Shown piece by piece: positions 8,378-16,950 of a DNA stretch of 64,000 nucleotides. The DNA comes from Streptomyces dengpaensis (lineage in GTDB: Bacteria; Actinomycetota; Actinomycetes; Streptomycetales; Streptomycetaceae). Made by a program: the position numbers and the translations under genes. The stretch spans positions 6,200,001-6,264,000 of the forward strand of contig NZ_CP026652.1 of NCBI RefSeq assembly GCF_002946835.1, given 5' to 3'. The first letter of the stretch is position 1. Each line of letters starts with the position of its first letter. The notes below the pieces were generated by a model. The model was not told where the DNA came from. It ran no database searches and was given only the letters and a program-made list of their open reading frames with translations.

Positions 8378-9909
8378 GCGGCGGACTCCCATTCGCTGAG
8401 GGCTTCGGCATGGGCGGCGGCCAGCTCGTCGTAACTGCGCTGGTCGGATGGGGTGATGAGGATCAGTCGGCCGTCGGTGGCGACCCGCCAGTCGGCGGCC
8501 GGACGGCCGGTGAGCGGGTCGAGGACGCGCCCGTGCGGGGCGTGCCACGCGGGCGGGATCTCATCGGGGCGCGGCATGGGGACCAGGACTTGACGGCCGT
8601 CGCGGACGATCACCACGGCCCTGCGGCGGTGCTCCGCAAACCGGTCCAGTGCCTGTTGGTAGGCCGCACGCTCGGCCGCGTGCAGTGCCTTGCGCTGGGC
8701 TGCGATGCCCCAGGCGCCGTGTTGCTCGGCGATGTCGGCCCAGCCCTGTGCCGGCGTGTGGCCGTTGCCAGCGTCGTCCGGGAGGTGGATACCGAAACCC
8801 TCCAGGGCACGCGGTGTGAGGGCCCAGGTCTCCCCTGTGTGCTGGACGAGACCGTGGTCGGCGAGGCGTCGCAGGGACCGGTAGGTGGTGGCGCGGGAGA
8901 CCGAAGAAGTACCTACGAGCTCGGCAACGGTCTGGGCGGGGCGCACGTGCAGGGCACTGATGATCACGAGCGCGGCGCTGCCCAGGGCGTGGTGGGCGAA
9001 GGCGTCGTGGCCCATCAGCCGGCCGATGACGGTGGAGTCGAGGTCGGCCGTTGTGCCCGTCTCAGGGGTGGGCCACTCCTCACGTGCCGGGTCGGGGGGG
9101 TACTGAGTGGTTCGGAAACGAGATTGCCCTACGGGGATGCTGTGGCGGTCGGGGCTGCCCTCGGCGAGATACCAGGTCGAGCCTTCGCGGCCGTGGCCGA
9201 TGCGCAGACGTCGCAGCCAGCCCCGTGGTTTGAGGACGGTCTCGTAGACGACCCGGAGGGTGGTGCGGGATATCCCCGCTTCCTCCGCGGTCTGCCGCTC
9301 GCTGGCGTGGTACAGCGGACCGCCCGCGATCTCGGCGAAGTTCAGATGCGCCCGCAGGACCCGCAGCGCGGTCCGCCCACGTTCCCCACGCCAGGGTGTC
9401 GTCTCGATGCGGTCGCGCAGCGCAGCAAGCACCTCGTACGCGTGGTGCCGCGATTCCAGCACCGTCGTGCTGCTGACCGCGGCCGAGGCGCTGGCCCACA
9501 CCCGGCCGATGTACGCCAGAGCACGTGACTGCCCGGACCGCAGCGCGATGTTCCGAGCGTGCCGCCCGCCTTCGTGCTCGGGGTGCAGCAAGAGCTGCGT
9601 CAGCTGGTCGACGGTGCCGCCGGCGCGGGCAACGTGGCAGGCGATGGCCACCGTGATCCGGTGCCCATGCTCGGCCGCGCCTTGACGGTCCGCGCGCAGG
9701 ACCAGGGTCCGGCCGTCGGAGGCGAGCTTGCTGTAACTGCCCGCCGCATAGCGGCCGGTGAGGTCCCCGAGCAGAATGAGATCGGCTGCAGCCGTAGATA
9801 GATGGTGAAGGCCCAGTCGCTCGCGTGGGTGAAATGGCTGTCGGGGAGAACCTGTCTGGTAGGCGCTGTGTGGCACTGTGGAGCCGTCCCGCAAGGACAG
9901 AGACGCCAC
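8374..9909 (-). CDS. Winged-helix Rep-like protein of a plasmid-derived element
   Basis: The product is about 511 residues. Two winged-helix-like regions are visible, around residues 190-250 (RQTAEEAGISRTTLRVVYE) and 310-370 (VAELVGTSSVSRATTYRSLR, then LADHGLVQHTGETWALT). The N-terminal region is not recognised. It heads a minus-strand operon with the triple-HTH protein, ParA and the RHH partner, a layout seen in actinobacterial plasmids where the first gene encodes the replication initiator or a control protein. The start is uncertain: GTG at 9909 lacks a clear ribosome binding site, and a GTG 11 codons later is an alternative. I infer a replication-related role from context, not from a recognised catalytic motif. 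Confidence 0.5.
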   Translation of the reverse strand: MASLSLRDGSTVPHSAYQTGSPRQPFHPRERLGLHHLSTAAADLILLGDLTGRYAAGSYSKLASDGRTLVLRADRQGAAEHGHRITVAIACHVARAGGTVDQLTQLLLHPEHEGGRHARNIALRSGQSRALAYIGRVWASASAAVSSTTVLESRHHAYEVLAALRDRIETTPWRGERGRTALRVLRAHLNFAEIAGGPLYHASERQTAEEAGISRTTLRVVYETVLKPRGWLRRLRIGHGREGSTWYLAEGSPDRHSIPVGQSRFRTTQYPPDPAREEWPTPETGTTADLDSTVIGRLMGHDAFAHHALGSAALVIISALHVRPAQTVAELVGTSSVSRATTYRSLRRLADHGLVQHTGETWALTPRALEGFGIHLPDDAGNGHTPAQGWADIAEQHGAWGIAAQRKALHAAERAAYQQALDRFAEHRRRAVVIVRDGRQVLVPMPRPDEIPPAWHAPHGRVLDPLTGRPAADWRVATDGRLILITPSDQRSYDELAAAHAEALSEWESAA

Positions 9910-10260
9910 CCAGGCCCGCTAAAACCACGGGTGGTGTCCGGTACCGACCTCCAATCGGTGCCAGCGAAGCCTCCAGGATGGCCATCCTGGAGGCATTCGT
10001 ATGCCTGGCCCCGGTACTGGAGGCAGACGTCCCCATCGCGGCTCGACCGAGGTCGACTCCGAGTGCCGTCAGCGGGTTCACAGCCTGATCAACGCCGTCT
10101 CACCTGGGCCGACTCGGACCAAAACAGAGGGTGATTGCCTCTGATTGGCTCCGAGTAGCTCGGTTCGAATCGGGGTCGAATCAGAGCGGTTTCCTCTGAC
10201 TGCCTCCGGTCGTCTCTGCAACCCGACCTAGCAGGTCACAGCCGATCTGGCCCACAAAGG
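9910..10260. other. Palindrome-rich non-coding region: candidate origin, operator or centromere
   Basis: This region lies upstream of the Rep-like gene and contains no convincing gene. A perfect 26-bp palindrome (half-site GCCTCCAGGATGG) occupies 9969-9994. A 6-bp inverted repeat TCGACC-GA-GGTCGA lies near 10042. CTCTGATT at 10139 is mirrored by AATCAGAG at 10179, enclosing a CCGAG-TAG-CTCGG hairpin. A direct repeat CCTCTGAYTGSCTCCG appears at about 10138 and 10193. Such density next to rep/par genes suggests replication or partition sites. The remaining bases to 10460 show nothing I recognise. Confidence 0.4.
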
Positions 10261-10460
10261 CGCAGGTCAGAAAGGTGCGTCAAGAATACCCGGCGTACAG
10301 CCCGACTCGTCTGCCATCTGTGCTCTGACCTGGGCTTATGGCCCGGTCGGGGCCCTTTTCCGTATTCGGGCGCTTCCCGCTTCTACCTGCGAGTTCCCGG
10401 GAGTTCCCACGCAGTGTGCACGCGTTGTGCACTGGGGCGGGGTGCCGGGCGGTGGGCTCG

Positions 10461-11033
10461 ATGAGTGATGTCACCGGGCCTCAGGAGGGAACTGCGGGGA
10501 ACCGGGGCTTCGATTTGGATGCGTGGATCCGGCCTCTGTGCGCTCTGATCGTGGCCGGGGTCGCTGCCTACGCGTCGTATGTTCACCAGCGGGAGTTCGC
10601 GCTGCAGGGTGGGGCGGACGAGATCAGCGCGTCGTTGTGGCCGCTGTCCGTGGACGGTCTCTTGCTCCTGGCCACGGTCGGCCTGCTGAAGCCCCCTGGA
10701 TCCAGCTCACGCCGGGCGCGGGGTGCCGTGTGGTCGGCGTTTCCGCTGGAGATCGCGGCCTCGCTGGCCGCGAACATCGCGGCGGCGCCGGCTTTGGAGT
10801 GGAAACCGGTGCTGGTCTCGGGATGGCCTCCGGTCGCATGGCTCCTGTCGGTGGAGCTTTTGGTGCACCGGCCGCCGTGGCAGGTCCTTTTCCGTGCGGC
10901 CTCCCGCCGAACCGGACATGATGGTTTCCCGATCATCCGGCTCTCCAGTGACTACAGCGTCGATTCAGGCTGCTCGCGGAGGACACACAACGCCGTTGCG
11001 GCGATCTGCAATTCGCATACCTCCCGGGTCTGA
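10461..11033 (+). CDS. DUF2637 (SpdB-like) plasmid-transfer membrane protein, C-terminally truncated
   Basis: The 190-residue product begins at an ATG at 10461; the upstream open frame looks non-coding. Residues 15-140 match the DUF2637 pattern of Streptomyces plasmid and ICE proteins: hydrophobic helices around ALIVAGVAAYASYVHQREFA, LWPLSVDGLLLLATVGLL and IAASLAANIAAAPALEW, ending WPPVAWLLSVELL. These proteins are associated with intramycelial plasmid spread. Complete members continue with a cytoplasmic HTH-like tail. Here the last 45 residues are unrelated to that pattern, so the gene appears cut by a rearrangement near 10,900, just before an IS5 remnant. Confidence 0.65.
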   Translation: MSDVTGPQEGTAGNRGFDLDAWIRPLCALIVAGVAAYASYVHQREFALQGGADEISASLWPLSVDGLLLLATVGLLKPPGSSSRRARGAVWSAFPLEIAASLAANIAAAPALEWKPVLVSGWPPVAWLLSVELLVHRPPWQVLFRAASRRTGHDGFPIIRLSSDYSVDSGCSRRTHNAVAAICNSHTSRV

Positions 11034-11162
11034 TGTGTCCGAGTCACCTGGCCCCCTTCGCCCGATGTGGACGGCTTTCCCGTCCTCCCTGGCCGGTCGT
11101 TACTCCGGCGACTACTACGGGGCCTCCGTCGCCCTAGGACTCGCGTCCCGTAGGCGATCCCA

Positions 11163-11342
11163 GCGTCCGCGTAACCATCGCCGCAGGTGGGAGTAGTCGT
11201 ATCCCTTATCGCCATGGAGCTTGCCCGGCTTGCGCCGTCTGCGTCCGCGGCGAGACCGGATCGGCGGGATGCCTCTCACCAGCGGGATCAGTGCCTGGCT
11301 GTCGTGCAGGTTCGCGGCCGGGGCGGGGGGCCGCTCGTATCC
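11163..11342 (-). pseudogene. Remnant of an IS5-family transposase
   Basis: A 60-codon stretch reads ANLHDSQALIPLVRGIPPIR, a basic linker, and PGKLHGDKGYDYSHLRRWLR. This is the second catalytic-Asp region (DKGYD) of IS5-like transposases. There is no start, no first catalytic block and no C-terminal Glu block, so it is a dead fragment. The flanking bases 11034-11162 and 11343-11454 hold nothing recognisable. It marks a rearrangement point beside the truncated DUF2637 gene. Confidence 0.7.
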
Positions 11343-11454
11343 ACGGGCGTCGAGGCGAGAGACTGGCGAGTCGGAAGGCCGCTTTCCTGGATTGCGGCAG
11401 CAAGAGGAGCGGCACTCGGCGACCGTTCCACGGCGATAGATGCCAGAGGTGGCG

Positions 11455-11781
11455 ATGGATCCCCGTGACATGCAGGGCAAGCTGGTGCGGGACCGGATTC
11501 CGCAGATCATCCGCGAGGACGGGGGCGATCCGATCACCTACATCGCGAGTCCGGCTGAGTACCGCAGCCGACTGCGGGACAAGCTCGGCGAGGAAGTCAT
11601 CGAGTTCCTTGAGGCGGATGAGGTCTCGGCACTGGAGGAACTCGCGGATGTACTGGAGGTCGTACGCGCACTCGCTGCGGAGTTCGGGGTCGACGCGGAA
11701 CGGTTGGAGCAGATCCGCGCCGCCAAAGCCTGTGAGCGGGGCGGCTTCGCGGAGCGCATCGTCTGGACGGGTAACCGATGA
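11455..11781 (+). CDS. MazG-like / phosphoribosyl-ATP pyrophosphohydrolase-family protein
   Basis: The 108-residue protein carries KLVRDRIPQIIRE at the N-terminus and the metal-binding helical pattern GEEVIEFLEA...EELADVLEVV, as in all-alpha NTP pyrophosphohydrolases (MazG/PRA-PH, COG4997 type). These enzymes remove non-standard or surplus nucleoside triphosphates by releasing pyrophosphate. The ATG at 11455 is chosen because GAGGT lies four bases before it; an ATG five codons downstream also fits. It is transcribed away from the HAM1-type gene, and the two house-cleaning enzymes sit together. Confidence 0.75.
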   Translation: MDPRDMQGKLVRDRIPQIIREDGGDPITYIASPAEYRSRLRDKLGEEVIEFLEADEVSALEELADVLEVVRALAAEFGVDAERLEQIRAAKACERGGFAERIVWTGNR

Positions 11782-11981
11782 CCGCAAGCCGCTTCAGCGA
11801 TCGGTTCCAATCTCCGAGACGACCCGCAACGACGCCGCCCACCTCCATGCTGCCTGTGCGTCGCGGCCACGTGGTGACCTGATGTGCAGTGGGGGAGGCG
11901 GGCACCAATCCGGCACCCGCCAGTGCTCATCTACGTTTCGGTCTGCTGAGCGGTCGACTGTCAGGGTTGACGAGGGGGAGA

Positions 11982-12755
11982 CTAAAACCTCTCCACCCAT
12001 TCCTGACGCTTGAGCGCCGCCACCGCTGCCGCTCTGCTGGATACCTTGTCCCTGTGGTCCCGCGGCATCGCTGCCGCTGTTCGGTTTTCGCCCTCGGGGA
12101 TCCAGATCGCGTTGTGCCCGTCTGCCGCACCGCCTTGAGCTTGTGCTGCCACATGGCCTGTGGCTTCGCCCACGCACACCCGCGAGCCGTCCGCGTCGCA
12201 CACAGCCAGCGCTGTCACAGCTGTAGCGGAACGATTGTCGCTCTGCTGCAGCATCTGCAGCATGCCTTCGCTGCCGACTGTGTTGAAGAACCAGCCGGTG
12301 AACGCGCCGGGCAAACCGTGCCAGGCATCGACGTAGATGCCGGTGTCGTCGACCAGGACAGGGCGGCGTACCAGAGAAAAGGCCAATTCGGCCTTGCGTA
12401 GAGCGACGTGTTTGACGTCCAGAGACTGCACTTCTGGGAGCTGCATGGACACGGACGCCAGCTTGAAGCCCAGTAGCGACTCGAACTCGGCGACCTTGTT
12501 CTTGTTGCTGCTCACCAGGGCCAGGCCCCGGGGAAAGTCCGTTCCGGCCAGCATTCTGGAATCAGGGATCTTCGGTGCAACTCTTGGTTTATCGGACGCG
12601 TGGACAGGCTGCGGCTGCTGCACGTTGGCTGTCGGATAGGCGAGGCTCGAAAATGCTGAGCTCGGAGGGAGCAGGCCCGGGCTTGTGACGTCTATCGGCC
12701 ATGCTCCGCAGAGCGGCGTTTGCACGTCAACAAGGTTGTTGGGCTCGTCACGCAT
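11982..12755 (-). CDS. HAM1/RdgB-type non-canonical purine NTP pyrophosphatase
   Basis: The C-terminal 175 residues show the HAM1 fold: LALVSSNKNKVAEFESLLG (the SxNxxK/E substrate motif), VLVDDTGIYVDAWHGLPGAF (the DDTG...GxxG motif) and GEATGHVA. The family hydrolyses ITP, XTP and other damaged purine triphosphates to monophosphates. The first 70 or so residues are an unusual Pro/Ser-rich extension without homology I recognise. Translation may really start at the internal ATG at 12554, though neither start has a good ribosome binding site. It is divergent from the PPDK-like gene. The canonical C-terminal SHR motif is replaced by SSRAAA, so activity may be altered. Confidence 0.75.
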   Translation of the reverse strand: MRDEPNNLVDVQTPLCGAWPIDVTSPGLLPPSSAFSSLAYPTANVQQPQPVHASDKPRVAPKIPDSRMLAGTDFPRGLALVSSNKNKVAEFESLLGFKLASVSMQLPEVQSLDVKHVALRKAELAFSLVRRPVLVDDTGIYVDAWHGLPGAFTGWFFNTVGSEGMLQMLQQSDNRSATAVTALAVCDADGSRVCVGEATGHVAAQAQGGAADGHNAIWIPEGENRTAAAMPRDHRDKVSSRAAAVAALKRQEWVERF

Positions 12756-13183
12756 GGTTCACGGTATCACGGGCATCATTGCGTGATTGGCTGGTGCAGA
12801 GGGTCAGATCTGAGGATGCTGCGGGTTCTGAACGGCCCATATTCGCAGGTGGTTTGACCCGGTACGCGGGTCTGCTGGCGGGACTCTCGACCGAGCCGCC
12901 GATCCGGTTGACCGAGCAGCCCGGCCCGTCGGCCGCGGATTGCACCGATCTGACCTTGGAGTGACGTGCCTGTCCTGGGCTCGGCGGCGGTGCGGCTGGT
13001 TCCACACCACCGACGGGCCGGCCCAAGGGCCCAACCGTGACGATCGCGAGGTGCGCTCGGCCAGCGGTTCCAGGCCAACTCGCCGAAGCCAGAACTGAGT
13101 TATACCGGAAGCTTGACAGATCCTCTTGGGTCGTCATGCTCCGTTACGGGGACTCCCTCGCCCGTTAGGTAGGAGCGTGATCG
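12756..13183. other. Intergenic region between divergent genes
   Basis: There are 428 bases between the HAM1-type and PPDK-like genes. Both promoters should lie here. A TTGACA hexamer at 13113-13118 faces the PPDK-like gene, but I see no matching -10 element at a good distance. No ORF here has convincing coding character. Confidence 0.4.
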
Positions 13184-15634
13184 GTGCTCATTCTTGGTCT
13201 GGCCGAGGCCGTCGGCATGCCGTCTGACATGCTCGGGGGGAAAGGGACGGGACTGGCGAAACTCGCCCGCCTGGGCCTTCCGATCCCTCCCGCCTTCATC
13301 CTGACCACCGCGGCATATCACCGCTGGTTCGAAGCCGGATTCCGAGTCGACGACGACTTGCGCGACATGGTTGCGGAACAGCTCGAGCAGCTGAGGCCAC
13401 AGGTCGGCGCGTTGGGCTTATCGGTGTCCGACTCGTTTCTGGTCTCTGTGCGATCGAGCCCCGTCGTGTCCATGCCGGGGATGTTGAACTCGGTTCTGAA
13501 TGTAGGCGTCACCCATGACTGGCTGGACGCGCAGCCCGAATCATTCAGACACGAAATCCTTTCCGAATTCATACGTACCTATCTGCTGGCTTCGGGGGTC
13601 AACCGTGACAGAGGCTCCAGCGCAAGCCTTCGAGTAGCGTCCAAATATACTCCCGTGGGAGCATCGCTACTGGACCAGGTGACTGCCTGCATCGATGCCG
13701 TCTTCTTATCGAATATGCACAGGAAAATTGCCGAGTTCACTGCCCAGCGCCTTCTCGATGATCAGATACCGATTGCATGCATTGTCCAGGTGATGGTCTA
13801 CGGAAACCGTTCGGAAGGGAGCGCTTCGGGAGTTCTTTGGAGCCGAAACATTCAGTCCGGAGAGGGGCCCTGTGCAGGAACTTACCTCGTGAAGGCTCAG
13901 GGGCCCGAGGTCGTCGGATCGGCCCACGTCCGTGAACCCCGGTCGCTCATCCGGATGAAGGCAGACTGGCCTGACGTATACGAGGACCTGTGCAGGATAT
14001 CGGATACCTTGGAGGCCGAATTTCCGCATGTGCAGGAAGTCGAATTCACGGTAGATGAACGAAGGGTCTGGCTGTTGCAGGCCCGCGATGTCTCTTTGTC
14101 TCCACTGGCCTCCATTCGGCTCGCCTGCAGCAAGGTCGATGCGGGGATGTGGACACCTGCTCAAGCTGTCCTGCACACTCGAGCGGATGCCTTACCCAGA
14201 TTGGCCAATCGGGTAGCGGCGGCATCACCGGACTCGTCGCCAGATCTTCTCGCCCGGGGGATACCTGCTTCAGCGGGCATCGCAACCGGTCCGCTGGTCG
14301 TCAAGCCGGATGAAGCCGGTGATCCACTCCTGCCGGACAATGCCATTCTTCTTGCGGAATCACTCACTCCTCAAGACGACTTCGGGCTGATGAAAAGCTG
14401 CGCCGGTTTCGTCACGATCCGTGGAGGCCCCGGCACGCACACCGCTTCTCTTCTCCGCAAGCTCGGCAAGCCCTATGTCGTCAGCCTCGACCGGGAGACT
14501 CTGCTCCCTCGACCGGGCACCCCCGTACGATTCGGAGCGAGCACGGTGAACGCGGGCGACATCGTGACGGTTCTGGGGAGTCGGGGTGAACTCTTCCGCG
14601 GAGAAATTCAGGAGTCGGAAGACGCAGGTGCCCGAGAGTTGGTCGAGCGCTTCGCGCAGTGGATGACAAGCCATGGCAGTATGAGCTCCTGGCAGGTGTT
14701 CAACTACCCATGCCAGCAGGCGGAGCAAAACATCAGGAACACCGTCGAATCGGTGGTCCAGCGGTGCACCTGGAAGTCGGAAAAGGCCATCGTCAACGAA
14801 CTCCTGAGCCTTGTCCCGGCACAGTGGCGGATCAGGCAGGAGGTCTTTCCCGCCGGCGACCGCGATGCGATTCGCAGCGCAATGCTCTCGGGCATCGAGG
14901 AGGGCTTCTGGATCGGCCCCAAGGTGTGCCGAACAGCGGATCCACACCTCGGAAACGGCCCCTGGCAGACAGGGATCAAGACAGCCGAGGAAGTCGACTC
15001 CTTTCTCCAGGATCCCGCCTATGCCGGTCGCAGTCCCCACGGCGGATACCGCACCTGGGTGAGCGACACCGCGGTGACCGAACTGGTCGTCGTGTTCGAC
15101 CCGCCAGGAAAAGGCGAGCCCGAACTCAACGCTGAACACTTCGTCTGCACCTTGTCCTGCGCGGGTCCACCGGCTCAGCTGCAGATCGTGCTCATGCTCG
15201 GCACATCCCGTCTGCGCTCCCTGGAGTCGGCGTCACCGCACGAGGTCATTCTTGTCACGGTGGAGTCCGACTACCAACACCCGCATTACCTGGGTCCGGT
15301 GCGCCCGTTCGTGGGCCGCGACTACTGGAGCGGCCCGAGACCCGGCCGCTTCGCCGAGGTCGCCATGTCACGAGGTGAGTTGTCGTTCAACAGGCTGCAC
15401 GGGCTGGTCGACGAGCGGAGCCTCGTGATAGCCGAACAGGTGACCAGACTCATCGTGCAGGAGTTCTGGAAACCGCCATTCGATCTGCCCCACTACATGG
15501 TTGCCCTGGACGACGAGTTCGGGCTCGAAATCCTGGAATTCCAGGGAAGGGCCGACAGCAGGGGACGTCTCGCCTTCTTCAAACTGTTCGACGCGAAAGG
15601 TCACGAAGAACAGCTCTTCATCGATCGCGCCTGA
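13184..15634 (+). CDS. PPDK-like dikinase: ATP-grasp and His domains fused to a novel C-terminal domain
   Basis: The 816-residue protein starts at GTG 13184 with AGGAG nine bases upstream. Residues 1-300 match the nucleotide-binding half of pyruvate phosphate dikinase and PEP synthase: GGKGTGLAKLARLGLPIPPA, VRSSPVVSMPGMLNSVLN, and VEFTVDERRVWLLQARD. Residues about 355-460 are the swivelling phosphohistidine domain, with IRGGPGTHTASLLRKLGKPY and catalytic His419. The usual PEP/pyruvate TIM barrel is absent. A 340-residue C-terminal region of unknown fold takes its place. It presumably transfers phosphate from ATP through His419 to an unknown acceptor, as rifampin phosphotransferase does. Two TTA codons (13418, 13706) imply bldA dependence. 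The AdoHcy-hydrolase-like gene follows 28 bases later. Confidence 0.8.
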   Translation: MLILGLAEAVGMPSDMLGGKGTGLAKLARLGLPIPPAFILTTAAYHRWFEAGFRVDDDLRDMVAEQLEQLRPQVGALGLSVSDSFLVSVRSSPVVSMPGMLNSVLNVGVTHDWLDAQPESFRHEILSEFIRTYLLASGVNRDRGSSASLRVASKYTPVGASLLDQVTACIDAVFLSNMHRKIAEFTAQRLLDDQIPIACIVQVMVYGNRSEGSASGVLWSRNIQSGEGPCAGTYLVKAQGPEVVGSAHVREPRSLIRMKADWPDVYEDLCRISDTLEAEFPHVQEVEFTVDERRVWLLQARDVSLSPLASIRLACSKVDAGMWTPAQAVLHTRADALPRLANRVAAASPDSSPDLLARGIPASAGIATGPLVVKPDEAGDPLLPDNAILLAESLTPQDDFGLMKSCAGFVTIRGGPGTHTASLLRKLGKPYVVSLDRETLLPRPGTPVRFGASTVNAGDIVTVLGSRGELFRGEIQESEDAGARELVERFAQWMTSHGSMSSWQVFNYPCQQAEQNIRNTVESVVQRCTWKSEKAIVNELLSLVPAQWRIRQEVFPAGDRDAIRSAMLSGIEEGFWIGPKVCRTADPHLGNGPWQTGIKTAEEVDSFLQDPAYAGRSPHGGYRTWVSDTAVTELVVVFDPPGKGEPELNAEHFVCTLSCAGPPAQLQIVLMLGTSRLRSLESASPHEVILVTVESDYQHPHYLGPVRPFVGRDYWSGPRPGRFAEVAMSRGELSFNRLHGLVDERSLVIAEQVTRLIVQEFWKPPFDLPHYMVALDDEFGLEILEFQGRADSRGRLAFFKLFDAKGHEEQLFIDRA

Positions 15635-15662
15635 GGCCGCGAAGCGAATCCGGGAGACACCT

Positions 15663-16913
15663 GTGACTCACCCTTATCCCTCTCTTGCGAAGTTCCCACG
15701 CCTTCCACTGCTGGAACATGTCGAGAAGATCTTCGACGTGAGAACCTCCCAACCGCTCGCCGGCTTCTCGATCGTCTGTGTTCAGCATCTTCTGGCCAGT
15801 ACCGGTGCGCTCATCAGATCGCTCTCCCGCTGCGGGGCGGACCTGAGTCGGATGCAGATCGTCGGCAAGGGCTATTCCACCAACGAAGCGGCGCTCCGCA
15901 TGCTCCGCGACTCAGGGATACGTGTTCTCAATCCCGCATTCCGCGGATCGGCGGACCGGCCGTATGACACGATCCTCGCCGAAGCGGTGCAATCGGCCCT
16001 GACGCACGTACGGGACACGTCGCAGACCACTGCCCGGGGCGTACTGCTGCTGGACGACGGAGGGCACGCCCTCACTCACGCCCATAAGCTGTTTCCACCT
16101 GAATTTCCCGTCGTGGCAGTCGAACAGACCACCCGGGGCATACGCGCGGCGAACGCCCTTCCGCCGCGCTTCCCCGTCGTCAACATCGGGCGAAGCCGAG
16201 CCAAGTTGCACCTCGAAGCACCACTCATCGCCGCCTCCATGGTCCATCACCTGCAGCAGCTGCTGGCATCGGGACGCGATCTGTTCGGCGACCTTAATGA
16301 GGTCTTCCTCATCGGCTACGGGGCCGTCGGACGTGCCGTGGCCCTTCGACTGAGGGCGGAAGGCTACGACGTCACCATATTCGACAAAGCGGTCGAGACA
16401 CGAAGGACTGCGGCGGCCGAAGGCTTCTTGACCTCCGACGATCTCCGTACCCGGCTCGCTCGGAGGTGCGTAACAGCGGCCTCGACGGGCGGTGTCTCAT
16501 TCCCGGCGGACCTGCACGGAGCGCTGCAACCGGGCTCGGTCCTCGCCAACATGGGCTCGTCCGACCTGGAGTTCGCGGCCTGGGAACTCCGTCAGGGCGA
16601 AAGCGTGGCCGGCGTCTATGACACACAGGGCCGCGAACTCACCGGTGACGAACCCAACCCCCCCTGGGACAGGCACTACCTGCTCGCCGACGAACAAGGG
16701 TGCCGGTACCTGCTGAAAGGCGGATTTCCCATCGACTTCGACGGAGGACCGGACCCGATACCTCCCTCAGCCATCCAACTGACCCGCGCCCTGCTCCTGG
16801 CCGGAGTGCTCCAAGCCTCCGACGAGACGAGGCCGGGCGTGGTGCCACTGGACGAGTGCATCGAGCAGCTGATCATGACTGCGTACACGCGGGGGGTTGC
16901 GGAGAGCCCCTGA
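15663..16913 (+). CDS. S-adenosylhomocysteine hydrolase-like NAD-binding protein
   Basis: The 416-residue product starts at GTG 15663, preceded by GGGAG; the longer frame overlaps the PPDK-like gene out of phase. The N-terminal part resembles the substrate domain of AdoHcy hydrolase (LAGFSIVCVQHLLASTGALI). Residues 213-235 form the Rossmann nucleotide loop (FLIGYGAVGRAVALRLR). The protein is shorter than true AdoHcy hydrolases and lacks their C-terminal KPxxYRY signature, so it is probably a divergent NAD enzyme acting on a related nucleoside or a modified substrate. The close spacing after the PPDK-like gene indicates one operon. Confidence 0.75.
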   Translation: MTHPYPSLAKFPRLPLLEHVEKIFDVRTSQPLAGFSIVCVQHLLASTGALIRSLSRCGADLSRMQIVGKGYSTNEAALRMLRDSGIRVLNPAFRGSADRPYDTILAEAVQSALTHVRDTSQTTARGVLLLDDGGHALTHAHKLFPPEFPVVAVEQTTRGIRAANALPPRFPVVNIGRSRAKLHLEAPLIAASMVHHLQQLLASGRDLFGDLNEVFLIGYGAVGRAVALRLRAEGYDVTIFDKAVETRRTAAAEGFLTSDDLRTRLARRCVTAASTGGVSFPADLHGALQPGSVLANMGSSDLEFAAWELRQGESVAGVYDTQGRELTGDEPNPPWDRHYLLADEQGCRYLLKGGFPIDFDGGPDPIPPSAIQLTRALLLAGVLQASDETRPGVVPLDECIEQLIMTAYTRGVAESP

Positions 16914-16950
16914 TGCGCAGGCCCAGTCGGCTTGTCCGGCCTCAGCACAC

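Noticed and set aside
13113..13118. TTGACA as promoter of the dikinase-like gene
   Set aside because: No acceptable -10 element lies 16-19 bases downstream.
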